Part shown: piece by piece, positions 1 through 8,307 of the stretch
Layout: each line of letters starts with the position of its first letter
How positions within the stretch are numbered: the stretch's first letter is position 1
NCBI RefSeq assembly: GCF_001936595.1
Contig: NZ_MLBG01000021.1
Coordinates: 1-46,630, forward strand
DNA length: 46,630 bases
From: Desulfovibrio sp. DV
Lineage (GTDB): Bacteria > Desulfobacterota > Desulfovibrionia > Desulfovibrionales > Desulfovibrionaceae
Direction: 5' to 3'
The notes under the pieces: generated by a model
The model's database searches: none
What the model was told of the DNA's origin: nothing
Seen by the model: only the letters and a program-made list of their open reading frames with translations
Position numbers and translations under genes: made by a program

Positions 1-160
1 TCCCGGCCCAAACAGGAAGACTTCGGGGACGGAAACAATGGTCCTCAGCCGCCCTGACTGGCAGCCCGCGCCAAGCCCCCCTTTAAAGACTTCTCCCGGT
101 GCAGGGGTCCGGGGGGATCATCCCCCCGGCTGCCGGAGGCATCTTCCTCTTTTTCCTCAT
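1..160 (-). repeat. Dispersed intergenic repeat, copy A (truncated by window edge)
   Basis: Read on the minus strand, this stretch matches the plus-strand sequence at about 6447-6600 almost throughout: a purine-rich GAGGAAGATGCC start, TCCGGC-GCCGG, the palindrome GGGGGGATGATCCCCCC, GGACCCCTGCA, GGGAGAAGT, a TTGGCGCGGG block and then TTGTTTCCGTCCCCGA followed by TCTTCCTGTTTGGG. It lies just downstream of the molybdopterin oxidoreductase gene, so transcripts of that gene would end in or run through the GC-rich palindrome. The other end of the element would lie left of base 1. No coding gene is supported in 1-183. Confidence 0.8.
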
Positions 161-183
161 CTTCTTCCTTCACCCTCTTCCAC

Positions 184-894
184 TCAATTCATACGCGGAT
201 CTGGCCTACGCAGGCGGTCGGGCGGGACTGGGGCGATGGTGTCGTAGATGCCGTTGGCCCGGGTCCACCAGCCGTCCACCGGCTTGGCGGCGAATTCCAG
301 GCGCGTGACGAACTTGATGGATTTGTAGGCCAGATCAAAGGGCGAAAGGAGCCGCAGCGGTGCGCCGTGGGCCAGGGGCAGGGGCGAACCTCCCAGGTCC
401 AGGGCCAGCAGGCAGGCCATGGCCGGACTGAGCAGATCGGCCAGGGGCAGGCATTCGACGTAGTGGTCAAGGCCCTCGGGCCGGGACCGGGTCCGGCCCA
501 GGGCGTGAAAGATCACGTAGCGGGCCTCGGGCTTGGGGCCGACCAGGGCGGCGATGGTCGCCGGCTGCACGCCGCTCCAGGCCAGATCGGCCACGGACCA
601 GCCCTCGACACAGTGGAAATCCACGGTCTGGGCGACCTGGGGCAAGGCGCGAAGGGCCGCATAGTCCAGGGCGGCCGGGCGCGTGACCAGTCCGTCGACG
701 GTCAGAATGTAGGGCTTGGCTGCCCCGCCCTGGCGCACGAGTCCGGTTGCGGCCTCAAAGGTGAAATCCTCAATCTCCACCGTGCGCGTCGGCAGCGTGG
801 CAATGAAATAGGCCCAGGCCCGGGCCGGCAGATGCCCCAGGGCAGCGCCTGCGGCCAGCAGTTTGAGGGCCAGTCGTCTGGTGATGCGGGTCAT
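184..894 (-). CDS. Tat-exported molybdopterin-binding oxidoreductase (sulfite oxidase/MsrP-like fold)
   Basis: Encodes 236 residues. The N-terminus TRRLALK followed by a hydrophobic stretch and an A-x-A site (about residue 28) is a twin-arginine signal, so the folded cofactor-loaded enzyme would act in the periplasm. The core (about residues 60-220) looks like the Oxidored_molyb domain: VDFHCVEGWS around Cys95 resembles the RCVEAWS cofactor-ligand segment of MsrP (YedY), and SPFDLAYKSIKFVTRLEF is the typical end of the domain. The ATG at 894 was chosen because it places the Tat motif at the start and overlaps the upstream stop as ATGA; a longer frame upstream is shadow sequence. Translational coupling to the PqqD-domain gene suggests a joint role. 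Substrate unknown; a membrane haem partner such as MsrQ is not seen nearby. Confidence 0.85.
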   Translation of the reverse strand: MTRITRRLALKLLAAGAALGHLPARAWAYFIATLPTRTVEIEDFTFEAATGLVRQGGAAKPYILTVDGLVTRPAALDYAALRALPQVAQTVDFHCVEGWSVADLAWSGVQPATIAALVGPKPEARYVIFHALGRTRSRPEGLDHYVECLPLADLLSPAMACLLALDLGGSPLPLAHGAPLRLLSPFDLAYKSIKFVTRLEFAAKPVDGWWTRANGIYDTIAPVPPDRLRRPDPRMN

Positions 895-1271
895 GGCCGG
901 CCTCCCCGCCTGCCGGCCCCGGAGTCGGCGAATCCCACCGCTCCCCGGCGGCCGAGCTGGCGCAGAAATTCCGCCACCGCCAGTCGGGCCTCGTTGGCGT
1001 CCAGGCCGTAGCGGGCTGCCAAGGCAGTGGCAATTTCCCCCACCGTAGCCCGGCCGTCGATGTGTTGCCACACAAACGTGCCGACAGCGTCGAGTTCCAC
1101 GGTCTTTCGCAGCACCCGGCCGTCCCAGGCCCCGAACCGTTTGGCCAGCCCGGCCAGGGCCGGCCGCACGGACACGGGCACGGACAGGCGCACCAGCCCA
1201 TCGGCCGTGCTGCTTTGCTCCACGTCGCGGCTGGGAACCGGGGCCAGGGCCAGGGCTGCATCCCGGCTCAT
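891..1271 (-). CDS. PqqD-family protein (orphan)
   Basis: 126 residues starting MSRDAALALA. Residues about 40-112 resemble PqqD: a short beta region, then LDAVGTFVWQHIDGRATVGEIATAL and a helical end, which is the peptide-binding winged-helix-like fold used as a RiPP recognition element. In known systems PqqD-like domains deliver a precursor peptide to a radical SAM enzyme; neither such an enzyme nor an evident precursor is encoded nearby. It sits 25 nt after the 293-residue unknown and overlaps the molybdopterin oxidoreductase by 4 nt (ATGA), so it is probably made with both. The Gly/Arg-rich tail is poorly conserved-looking. A chaperone-like role for the oxidoreductase is an inference only. 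Confidence 0.75.
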   Translation of the reverse strand: MSRDAALALAPVPSRDVEQSSTADGLVRLSVPVSVRPALAGLAKRFGAWDGRVLRKTVELDAVGTFVWQHIDGRATVGEIATALAARYGLDANEARLAVAEFLRQLGRRGAVGFADSGAGRRGGRP

Positions 1272-1296
1272 GACCGGGACCGGCGGTTTTTTCGAT

Positions 1297-2178
1297 CTAA
1301 AGGGAAACACAGCGCCCCGCTGTTTCGGCCAGCCAGCCGGCGTCGATGGGTTTGGGTCCGGCCGCGGCCGCGCCGAGGAGCTTGCCGGCGGCCGTGTCAT
1401 GGCGCAGCACGGCCAGCCGGGCCGGACGGCCCAGGGCCCGGGCGATGCGGGCGGCCCAGTTTGGCCCCTGGCGCTCGGCCAGCCACACGGCCGGGGACTC
1501 CCCCAAAGGCGCGCTGGTGGTGTCGGCGTCGGCCTCAAACCCGAAGGCCTGGGCCGCCAGCCAGCCCAGGTCGTGGCCGGCCAGCAACACCTCGGCCGGG
1601 GCCAGGCGCACGATGTCCAGGCGGCGGCGGCCGTTGGCAAAGGTCAGGCTGAAGCGGCCCGGCACAAACTGGAAGGCGGCCAGAAGATAGTCCGGCGGCG
1701 GCACGTAGGCCAGGCCGTAGAGGGCAAAGGCCGGCGGCCCGGGTTCGTGGTGGGCAAGGCTCCCGAGCACGGCGGCGATTTCCGCCACCCGGCCGGGACT
1801 TGGCCCCTGCGCGCCGCCGTAGCCCTGGAAAAGGGCGGCCAGACCGCAATCCGGGCAAAAAAGCGCCGCTCCGCAGCCGGCGTGCTCCCCGGTGGTCCAG
1901 GTGATGGGCATGGATTCGAAGTCGGAAAGCTGCCGCGTCCAGGCCTCGGGCAGCGCCTCGGCCCGTCTGGCCCGGCCCTTGGGCGTCATCGCCCGAAACG
2001 CGGCTTCCATGCCTTCCCGGCCGGCGTTTCGCCGCCATTTGAGCTCAAAGGCCGGACCACTGCCGTCTTCAAACAGCAGATAGCCAAGCCCCAGCCGGGT
2101 GGGCCGCCAGGAGGCCGGCACGGTAAGGCGGATGCCGTTCCAGGCGATCGGCGTAAAAGGAGTCGTCTCTGGCGTCAT
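1297..2178 (-). CDS. Protein of unknown function, first gene of PqqD/molybdoenzyme operon
   Basis: 293 residues, no signal peptide or membrane segment visible, so probably cytoplasmic. I do not recognise the family. Visible features are a Trp/Phe-rich N-terminal region (VPASWRPTRLGLGYLLFED, FELKWRR), a single CPDC pair (ALFCPDCGLAALF, about residue 110) that could bind metal or form a redox pair, and a C-terminal half rich in Ala and Gly. Codon use matches the neighbours. It lies 25 nt upstream of the PqqD-domain gene and about 50 nt downstream of the ynfA-like gene, all in one direction, so the four genes may be co-transcribed. The link to PqqD suggests a peptide- or cofactor-related role, but that is only context. 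Confidence 0.65.
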   Translation of the reverse strand: MTPETTPFTPIAWNGIRLTVPASWRPTRLGLGYLLFEDGSGPAFELKWRRNAGREGMEAAFRAMTPKGRARRAEALPEAWTRQLSDFESMPITWTTGEHAGCGAALFCPDCGLAALFQGYGGAQGPSPGRVAEIAAVLGSLAHHEPGPPAFALYGLAYVPPPDYLLAAFQFVPGRFSLTFANGRRRLDIVRLAPAEVLLAGHDLGWLAAQAFGFEADADTTSAPLGESPAVWLAERQGPNWAARIARALGRPARLAVLRHDTAAGKLLGAAAAGPKPIDAGWLAETAGRCVSL

Positions 2179-2228
2179 GGCGGCAGTCTAGGCCATGGGC
2201 CGGTCCGGGGCAAGGGAGGCAAAAGCGC

Positions 2229-2552
2229 CTAGCGCGGGGCCAGAAGGATCACGCCGCTGCCGGCCAGGCACAGGGCTGCGCCGGCCAGATCAAAGCGGTC
2301 CGGGGACTGGCCCTCGACAACATGCATCCAGACCAGGGAGGCCAGGATGTAAATGCCGCCGTAGGCCGCAAAGATACGGCCGGCAGCGTCGGCTTCCACC
2401 CGGGTAAGCGCCAGGGCAAAGGCGGCCAGAGAGGCCAGTCCGGGCACAATCCACCAGGCTGAGCGGCCAAGGCGCAACCAGGCGTAAAAGGCGTAGCAGC
2501 CCGCGATTTCCCCGACAGCAGCCAGGCCGTACCAGCATGCGGTGCGAATCAT
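2229..2552 (-). CDS. YnfA-family small membrane protein (UPF0060)
   Basis: 107 residues with four hydrophobic segments (about 5-25, 33-50, 58-76, 87-105), the size and shape of the YnfA/UPF0060 family, which is related to small multidrug resistance transporters. Recognisable family blocks are [28 protein letters not shown] and a [23 protein letters not shown] ending. The ATG at 2552 gives exactly the family length; the frame is open further upstream, but that sequence is low-complexity and unlike the family. No good Shine-Dalgarno is visible before this ATG. Activity as a drug efflux subunit is known only for a few relatives. Confidence 0.85.
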   Translation of the reverse strand: MIRTACWYGLAAVGEIAGCYAFYAWLRLGRSAWWIVPGLASLAAFALALTRVEADAAGRIFAAYGGIYILASLVWMHVVEGQSPDRFDLAGAALCLAGSGVILLAPR

Positions 2553-2905
2553 GGTGGCAGGCTGCTTCGTATGGACAAAAATGTCCAGCCCTGCCTTCCC
2601 TGGCCGGAACCGGTCCCCGACCAGGCGTTCTGCCGCACGGCCGGGCCTGATCGCAGCCGCAACTGGCGGGATGTTCGCCACCGCAGGAGCCACAATCCGC
2701 TGTATGGAGGGCGGCGGCTGTTGCGGCTGTGCCCTTCTGCTTGGGGAGAAGAAGATATGCAGGAACAAACAGCCAGCCACTTTTGACAATACCGTAAAAA
2801 CTTTCAAACTTGAAATGATACAAAATTGTTTCTTTCAGGTATCGGTTTCAAGCACCGAGCAAATAAAACCGTCCTTCTTCCCGGACCGCGGCACGGGCAG
2901 TACAT

Positions 2906-2920
2906 TTTTGTTCAACAAAA
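2906..2920. promoter_or_regulatory. Perfect inverted repeat upstream of sigma-54 promoter (possible enhancer site)
   Basis: TTTTGTT-C-AACAAAA is a perfect 7-1-7 dyad, flanked at similar distance on both sides by GGCA (2897-2900) and TGCC (2925-2928). It lies about 110-115 nt upstream of the expected amtB transcription start, where activators of sigma-54 promoters usually bind. It does not resemble the enteric NtrC site (TGCACC...), so the binding protein is unknown. Confidence 0.45.
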
Positions 2921-2999
2921 GTGTTGCCAATGAGGTCCATTGCCGGGCTGCACGCTGGAAATATTACAAATGGCAAGCAATTCAATGACGTTAAAAAGT

Positions 3000-3015
3000 T
3001 GGCAGTAAAATTGCT
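3000..3015 (+). promoter_or_regulatory. Sigma-54 (RpoN) type promoter for amtB-glnB
   Basis: TGGCAG-N5-TTGCT has the -24 GG (3001-3002) and -12 GC (3013-3014) at the spacing required by RpoN (consensus TGGCAC-N5-TTGCW). It points at amtB with an expected start near 3025. RpoN control of ammonium transporter/PII operons is common in proteobacteria, which supports the reading. Confidence 0.7.
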
Positions 3016-3171
3016 GTTTACACTGCACCATCCGTAACACCAGCAGTTTTCCGGAGGCCTCCATGTTCACACCCTTCGACTCCTCATAATCGTATCGGCG
3101 CACAGCCGCGTGGCGGCAATTGCAAAACGGCCGGCATCTCTGTCGGTGAACCCCAGGATTCGGAGAGAAAC

Positions 3172-5114
<1,943 letters not shown>

Positions 5115-5139
5115 CGCAGCCCCTCCATCCGGCAATCGC

Positions 5140-5171
5140 AAAGGGAACGGCGGCAACGTCGTTCCCTTTTT
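5140..5171 (+). terminator. Rho-independent terminator of amtB-glnB
   Basis: GGGAACGGCG and CGTCGTTCCC (5143-5152, 5157-5166) form a 10-bp stem with one G-U pair and a GCAA tetraloop, followed by TTTTT. Confidence 0.9.
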
Positions 5172-5200
5172 GCGTCGGGCCGCGTACCCCTCGAACAGAC

Positions 5201-5214
5201 TTGACTTAGGTCAT
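5201..5214. promoter_or_regulatory. CRP/FNR-type dyad upstream of CBS-HPP operon
   Basis: TTGAC-TTAG-GTCAT is a near-perfect TTGAC-N4-GTCAA dyad as used by NO-related CRP/FNR regulators (DNR/NnrR and, in sulfate reducers, HcpR). It is centred about 54 nt before the ATG at 5262. The match is seen; the regulator is inferred. Confidence 0.5.
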
Positions 5215-5261
5215 GGGCGAAACGCCCCCCCGGGGGCAGGCTGCCCCCAGGAGGACGCCCC

Positions 5262-5903
5262 ATGCCGACTGACCGCTCCCCTGCCCTGCCCCCCGATATG
5301 ACCGACATGACCGACATGGCTGTCGAGGATATTCTCGACGCCATGCGCCGCCTGGGCGGCTATGTGGACATTTCCCCGGCCGACGCCCTGGCCCTGTACC
5401 GGCTGGCCTACGACCATGCCAGCGCCCGGCTGGCCCGCGACGTCCCTGTGGCCGATATCATGACCCGCAAGGTCGTGGCCGTTTCCCCGGAAGCGACCGC
5501 CCGCGAGGCCGCCCGGCTCATGGCCGAAGCCGGCGTGTCCGGGTTGCCGGTCGTCACCGGCCGCACCGTGGTCGGCGTGGTGTCGCTTAAAGATCTGCTG
5601 CGCTGCCTTTCGCTTCCCGGCGACGCCACACCGGCCGCCCTGGTGGCTCGGCTCCTGGCCCCGGCCGATTGCCCTGTCCCGTCGCCGGCCCCGGCTCCGG
5701 GCGACAGGCCGATCGCCGCCCTCATGACCAGCCCGGCCGTGGTCGTCGGCCCGGACACGCCGCGCAGCCAAGCGGCCGGGATCATGGCCGCCCAGGGCAT
5801 AAACCGTCTGCCCGTGGTTGACGGCAACGGCCTGTGCGGCCTTGTCAGCCGGGGCGATGTGGTCCGTTCCTGCCGGGGCGTGCCCGGGGAGTGCGGGCTA
5901 TGA
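5262..5903 (+). CDS. Protein with two CBS domains
   Basis: 213 residues. After a Pro/Met-rich start, a helical segment (about 20-60) precedes CBS1 (about 62-118: ADIMTRKVVAVSPEATAREAARLMAEAGVSGLPVV) and CBS2 (about 152-206: IAALMTSPAVVVGPDTPRSQAA...INRLPVVDGNG LCGLVSRGDVV). Paired CBS domains bind adenine nucleotides and gate partner proteins. SD AGGAGG lies 8 nt before the ATG. Its stop overlaps the next start as ATGA, so it is coupled to the HPP membrane protein, whose activity it may regulate; in other genomes the two domains also occur as one protein. Cytoplasmic. Confidence 0.85.
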   Translation: MPTDRSPALPPDMTDMTDMAVEDILDAMRRLGGYVDISPADALALYRLAYDHASARLARDVPVADIMTRKVVAVSPEATAREAARLMAEAGVSGLPVVTGRTVVGVVSLKDLLRCLSLPGDATPAALVARLLAPADCPVPSPAPAPGDRPIAALMTSPAVVVGPDTPRSQAAGIMAAQGINRLPVVDGNGLCGLVSRGDVVRSCRGVPGECGL

Positions 5904-6436
5904 GCTTTCTCGCCAAGATGCGCGGGGCCGGGACCAGCCCGCCCCGGGTCGGCGCCGCTGAAGTCTTCTGGTCGTTTCTCGGAGCCCTGGCCGGCATCGG
6001 GGCGGTTGCCTGGCTCCACGAGCGCGTGGCCGATCCCCTGGGCCTCTCCATGCTGCTCGGTTCCTTCGGGGCGTCGGCCGTGCTGCTCTACGGTGCGCCC
6101 AAAAGCCCGCTGGCCCAACCGCGAAACCTGATCGGCGGCCATGTCTTTTCAGCCCTGGTCGGGGTCAGCGTCCGGCTGGCCGTGCCGGGTCCCGAGTGGC
6201 TGGTGTGCGCCCTGGCCGTGGCCTTGGCCATCGCCCTCATGCACGCCACCGGCACGCTCCACCCGCCGGGCGGGGCCACGGCCCTGATCGCGGTCAGCGG
6301 CGGCCCCAAGATTGCCGCCCTGGGCTATCTCTACGTGCTCTTTCCCGTACTCTCCGGGGCGCTGGTCATGCTGGCCGTGGCCCTCATTGCCGTCAACGCC
6401 GCCCCGACCCGGCGCTATCCCGAATATTGGCTTTAG
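5900..6436 (+). CDS. HPP-family integral membrane protein
   Basis: 178 residues with four to five hydrophobic segments. The family name motif is present in HATGTLHPPGGATALIAV (about residue 115), together with LGSFGASAVLLYG and the substrate-region-like PLAQPRNLIGGH. Plant and cyanobacterial HPP members have been described as nitrite transporters; the function of this bacterial branch is not established. The ATG at 5900 overlaps the stop of the CBS gene (ATGA); an upstream in-frame ATG at 5834 would overlap CBS2 and is less likely. Position beside amtB-glnB and behind an NO-type CRP/FNR box fits a role in handling nitrogen oxides, but this is inference. Confidence 0.85.
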   Translation: MSFLAKMRGAGTSPPRVGAAEVFWSFLGALAGIGAVAWLHERVADPLGLSMLLGSFGASAVLLYGAPKSPLAQPRNLIGGHVFSALVGVSVRLAVPGPEWLVCALAVALAIALMHATGTLHPPGGATALIAVSGGPKIAALGYLYVLFPVLSGALVMLAVALIAVNAAPTRRYPEYWL

Positions 6437-6446
6437 TAGGTCGAAA

Positions 6447-6694
6447 GAAAAAGAGGAAGATGCCTCCGGCGGCCGGGGGGATGATCCCCCCGGACCCCTG
6501 CAAAGGGAGAAGTTTGTAAAGGGGGTTTTGGCGCGGGATGGTAAACCCTTCGGCTGGGGACTGTTGTTTCCGTCCCCGAGTCTTCCTGTTTGGGGTGGGC
6601 TTTGGCGTCAGGCCCTGCCTGACGCCAAAGCCCACCCCAGGCAGGGAGGGTCCGGGAGGAGGTTACCCCCTCCCGGCCGCCGGAGGCATCTTCC
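6447..6694 (+). mobile_element. MITE-like element, dispersed repeat copy B, with 23-bp terminal inverted repeats
   Basis: A 23-nt sequence (GGAAGATGCCTCCGGCGGCC plus GGG) at 6455-6477 recurs as an exact reverse complement at 6672-6694, bounding a 240-bp unit. Inside are the palindrome GGGGGGATGATCCCCCC (6475-6491), a block shared with copy A (to about 6600) and a 22-bp perfect hairpin (6592-6638). There is no transposase, so if mobile it depends on one elsewhere. It sits between two convergent genes. No clear target duplication is visible. Confidence 0.7.
6592..6638. repeat. 22-bp perfect inverted repeat with 3-nt loop
   Basis: Arms 6592-6613 and 6617-6638 are exact reverse complements (GGGGTGGGCTTTGG... 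and ...CCAAAGCCCACCCC) separated by CCT. The hairpin lies inside the MITE-like element; as RNA from either strand it would be very stable, but there is no T-tract for a terminator. Confidence 0.85.
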
Positions 6695-6724
6695 CTCTCC
6701 CCCCATTTCCGCTCCCACTCCCAC

Positions 6725-7267
6725 TCACGACAAATCAAGCTCCAGGCGCAGATTGTCGCGCACGACGGTGTAGCGGGCATCGGGCACGCGCTCGGTCACC
6801 CGGAACCCGGCTTTCTCATAGAGCCGCCGCGAGGCGGGCAGACCGTCCACGGTCCAGAGAAAGACCTTGTCCAGGCCCTGCTCCCGACACCAGGCCAGCG
6901 CCTCGGCCAGAAGCGCCTTGCCGGCCCCGCAACCGTGGCAGGCCGGCTCCACGATGAAAAAGCGCAACTGCGCCCCCTCGGGCAGCCGGCGGCGGCCGTA
7001 GATGGCAATGGTCCCGATGCAGCGGCCGTCCCGGTGGGCCGAGAGCAGCAGATCAAAGCGTTCGTCGTAGCCTTCCATAAATTCGCCGAACTCCCGGGCA
7101 ATGAGCGACTCAAAGGGCGCACCCGAACCCCAGGCCTCGGCATAGTAGCGGCCATGGAGTTCCGCGGCCCGGCCGATCACCCCTGGTTCGTAGCCCCGAC
7201 GGATGCTCAGTTGCGCATCGGCCGGGGCGCTCCCGGCCTCCTTAGGCATACGTGCGGCAGACGCCAT
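6725..7267 (-). CDS. GNAT-family N-acetyltransferase
   Basis: 180 residues. The GNAT fold is visible as a central IGTIAIYGRR strand, motif A (LRFFIVEPACHGCGAGKALLAEALAWC; the C-H-G-C-G-A-G segment is the acetyl-CoA pyrophosphate loop) and motif B (VFLWTVDGLPASRRLYEKAGFRV). The acceptor is unknown. The ATG at 7267 shares one base with the stop of the TrmB-type regulator (TGATG); a GTG one codon earlier is also possible. Coupling to the regulator means it is expressed under its control. Stand-alone or HTH-linked GNATs of this type often modify amino acids or antibiotics, but nothing here defines the substrate. Confidence 0.85.
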   Translation of the reverse strand: MASAARMPKEAGSAPADAQLSIRRGYEPGVIGRAAELHGRYYAEAWGSGAPFESLIAREFGEFMEGYDERFDLLLSAHRDGRCIGTIAIYGRRRLPEGAQLRFFIVEPACHGCGAGKALLAEALAWCREQGLDKVFLWTVDGLPASRRLYEKAGFRVTERVPDARYTVVRDNLRLELDLS

Positions 7268-8073
7268 CACACGCCTCCTTCATAGGGTCTGGCCCCGGCC
7301 CAGAGTTGTTCAAAAGCCAGATTGAGCATGGCGGCCACGCCCCGGTTGTGGATGACCACGGCCGTGAAACTCGGCGGTCCGCCGGCCGGGTCCTGCATGG
7401 ACAACAGCACGGTTGCATCGTCAAAGGCCTGCATTTTAAGAGGCAGGGCATCGGCCAGCCGTACGTCGAGGCCCTGGCCGCACAGCGAATCAAGGAGCGG
7501 GGCAAAACCCGGCTCGGCCACGGTCGCCGCATCGCACAGGGCCCGGTAGGCCAGTCCCCGGCCGAGCGGCGCTTCCATAAAGGTCCTGTTTTGTTCGTTG
7601 GACAAAATCATGGGCCGGGTGATGCAGGAATGGACCCGGTGGGTTGCGCCCCGGGCCAGGGCCAAGGCCCGGTGGGCGATGCGGGTGGGTCCGGTGAGCA
7701 CCTCGGCATAGGCCAGGGGATCGCTTTGGCCGCGTCCGCCGGCAAAAATCGGGGCCAGGGCCTGGGTCAGCCGGGCGGCCGCAGCCTCAGCCTCCAGCCG
7801 TTGCCGGGCCAGCTGGGCCGTGCGTTCCCCGGCCAAAAGCTCCAAAGCGATGGCCGGAGCCACGGCAGCGTACACGCGCGGCGAACCGTCCCGGGCCAGA
7901 CACAGCCCCTTGGCCGTAAGCGACGCCAGCACGTCATAGACCCGCTGCCGGGGAATGGCTCCCCGGGCCGCCACTTCGGCCGGGGCCAGTTCGGGCCGGC
8001 CAAGCAGGGCCAGATAGGCCGCGGCCTCGTAGCTGGTCAGACCAAGGACCGCCAGTTCCTGGGCTTCGACCAT
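7267..8073 (-). CDS. TrmB-type transcriptional regulator
   Basis: 268 residues. The N-terminal winged helix (about 8-75: LGLTSYEAAAYLALLGRPELAPAEVAARGAIPRQRVYDVLASLTAKGLC) is the TrmB/sugar-specific regulator DNA-binding domain. A coiled-coil linker (about 85-115, LLAGERTAQLARQRLEAEAAA) is followed by a phospholipase-D-like ligand domain (VHSCITRPMILS). Effector unknown. The SD (GAGGAGG) lies in the loop of an 11-bp inverted repeat directly upstream, which suggests control at its own promoter or RBS. Co-expressed with the acetyltransferase and divergent from the YgjV-like gene, both plausible targets. Confidence 0.85.
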   Translation of the reverse strand: MVEAQELAVLGLTSYEAAAYLALLGRPELAPAEVAARGAIPRQRVYDVLASLTAKGLCLARDGSPRVYAAVAPAIALELLAGERTAQLARQRLEAEAAAARLTQALAPIFAGGRGQSDPLAYAEVLTGPTRIAHRALALARGATHRVHSCITRPMILSNEQNRTFMEAPLGRGLAYRALCDAATVAEPGFAPLLDSLCGQGLDVRLADALPLKMQAFDDATVLLSMQDPAGGPPSFTAVVIHNRGVAAMLNLAFEQLWAGARPYEGGV

Positions 8074-8100
8074 GTGTCACCACCTCCTCGTGGTGACACA
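8073..8100. promoter_or_regulatory. 11-bp inverted repeat enclosing the RBS of the TrmB-type gene
   Basis: TGTGTCACCAC (8073-8083) and GTGGTGACACA (8090-8100) are exact reverse complements around a 6-nt loop that reads GAGGAG on the coding strand, i.e. the Shine-Dalgarno. It can be an operator for autoregulation, an RNA hairpin, or both. Confidence 0.7.
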
Positions 8101-8108
8101 GTGGCTAG

Positions 8109-8126
8109 CACCACTGAAAAGTGGTG
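8109..8126. promoter_or_regulatory. Second inverted repeat with the same half-site
   Basis: CACCACT-GAAA-AGTGGTG, 9 nt from the previous dyad, reuses the CACCAC/GTGGTG core (extended GTGGTGTCA). Two related dyads between divergent genes fit a dimer or tetramer of the TrmB-type regulator. Confidence 0.55.
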
Positions 8127-8307
8127 TCAACAGTCCCCGACTTGCCAAGGGGCAGCCCCGGGCGTAAGGCCGCTGCTGGTCTGGAAAACCGGCCGCCGCC
8201 TCTCGGGGAACGCCCGGGCCCAGGCGACAGGCCGCCGCCGGCCTGTCGCCCCCCTGGCCCGCTCCAGCCGGCGGCGGACGCCTGGCCCCGGCCGCAAAGG
8301 AAGCACT

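Larger units (their letters stand above)
2553..3171. other. Intergenic region between ynfA-like gene and amtB
   Basis: 619 nt between divergent genes. Bases 2760-3060 are clearly more AT-rich than the surroundings and hold the inverted repeat at 2906-2920 and the sigma-54 type promoter at 3000-3015. The amtB leader from about 3026 is roughly 145 nt long. I see no credible coding sequence; an open frame at 2542-2988 has low-complexity, non-protein-like content. Confidence 0.7.

Noticed and set aside
2542-2988. 148-codon open frame upstream of amtB
   Set aside because: Non-protein-like, overlaps the ynfA-like start and the regulatory dyad.
3110-3123. TGGCGGCAATTGC close to amtB as a sigma-54 promoter
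   Set aside because: GG and GC elements are two bases too close; the site at 3000-3015 has correct spacing.
7252-8307. Long plus-strand open frame running into the YgjV-like gene
   Set aside because: It is antisense to the TrmB-type regulator, Gln/Gly/Arg-rich without domain features; only the part from 8308 is real.
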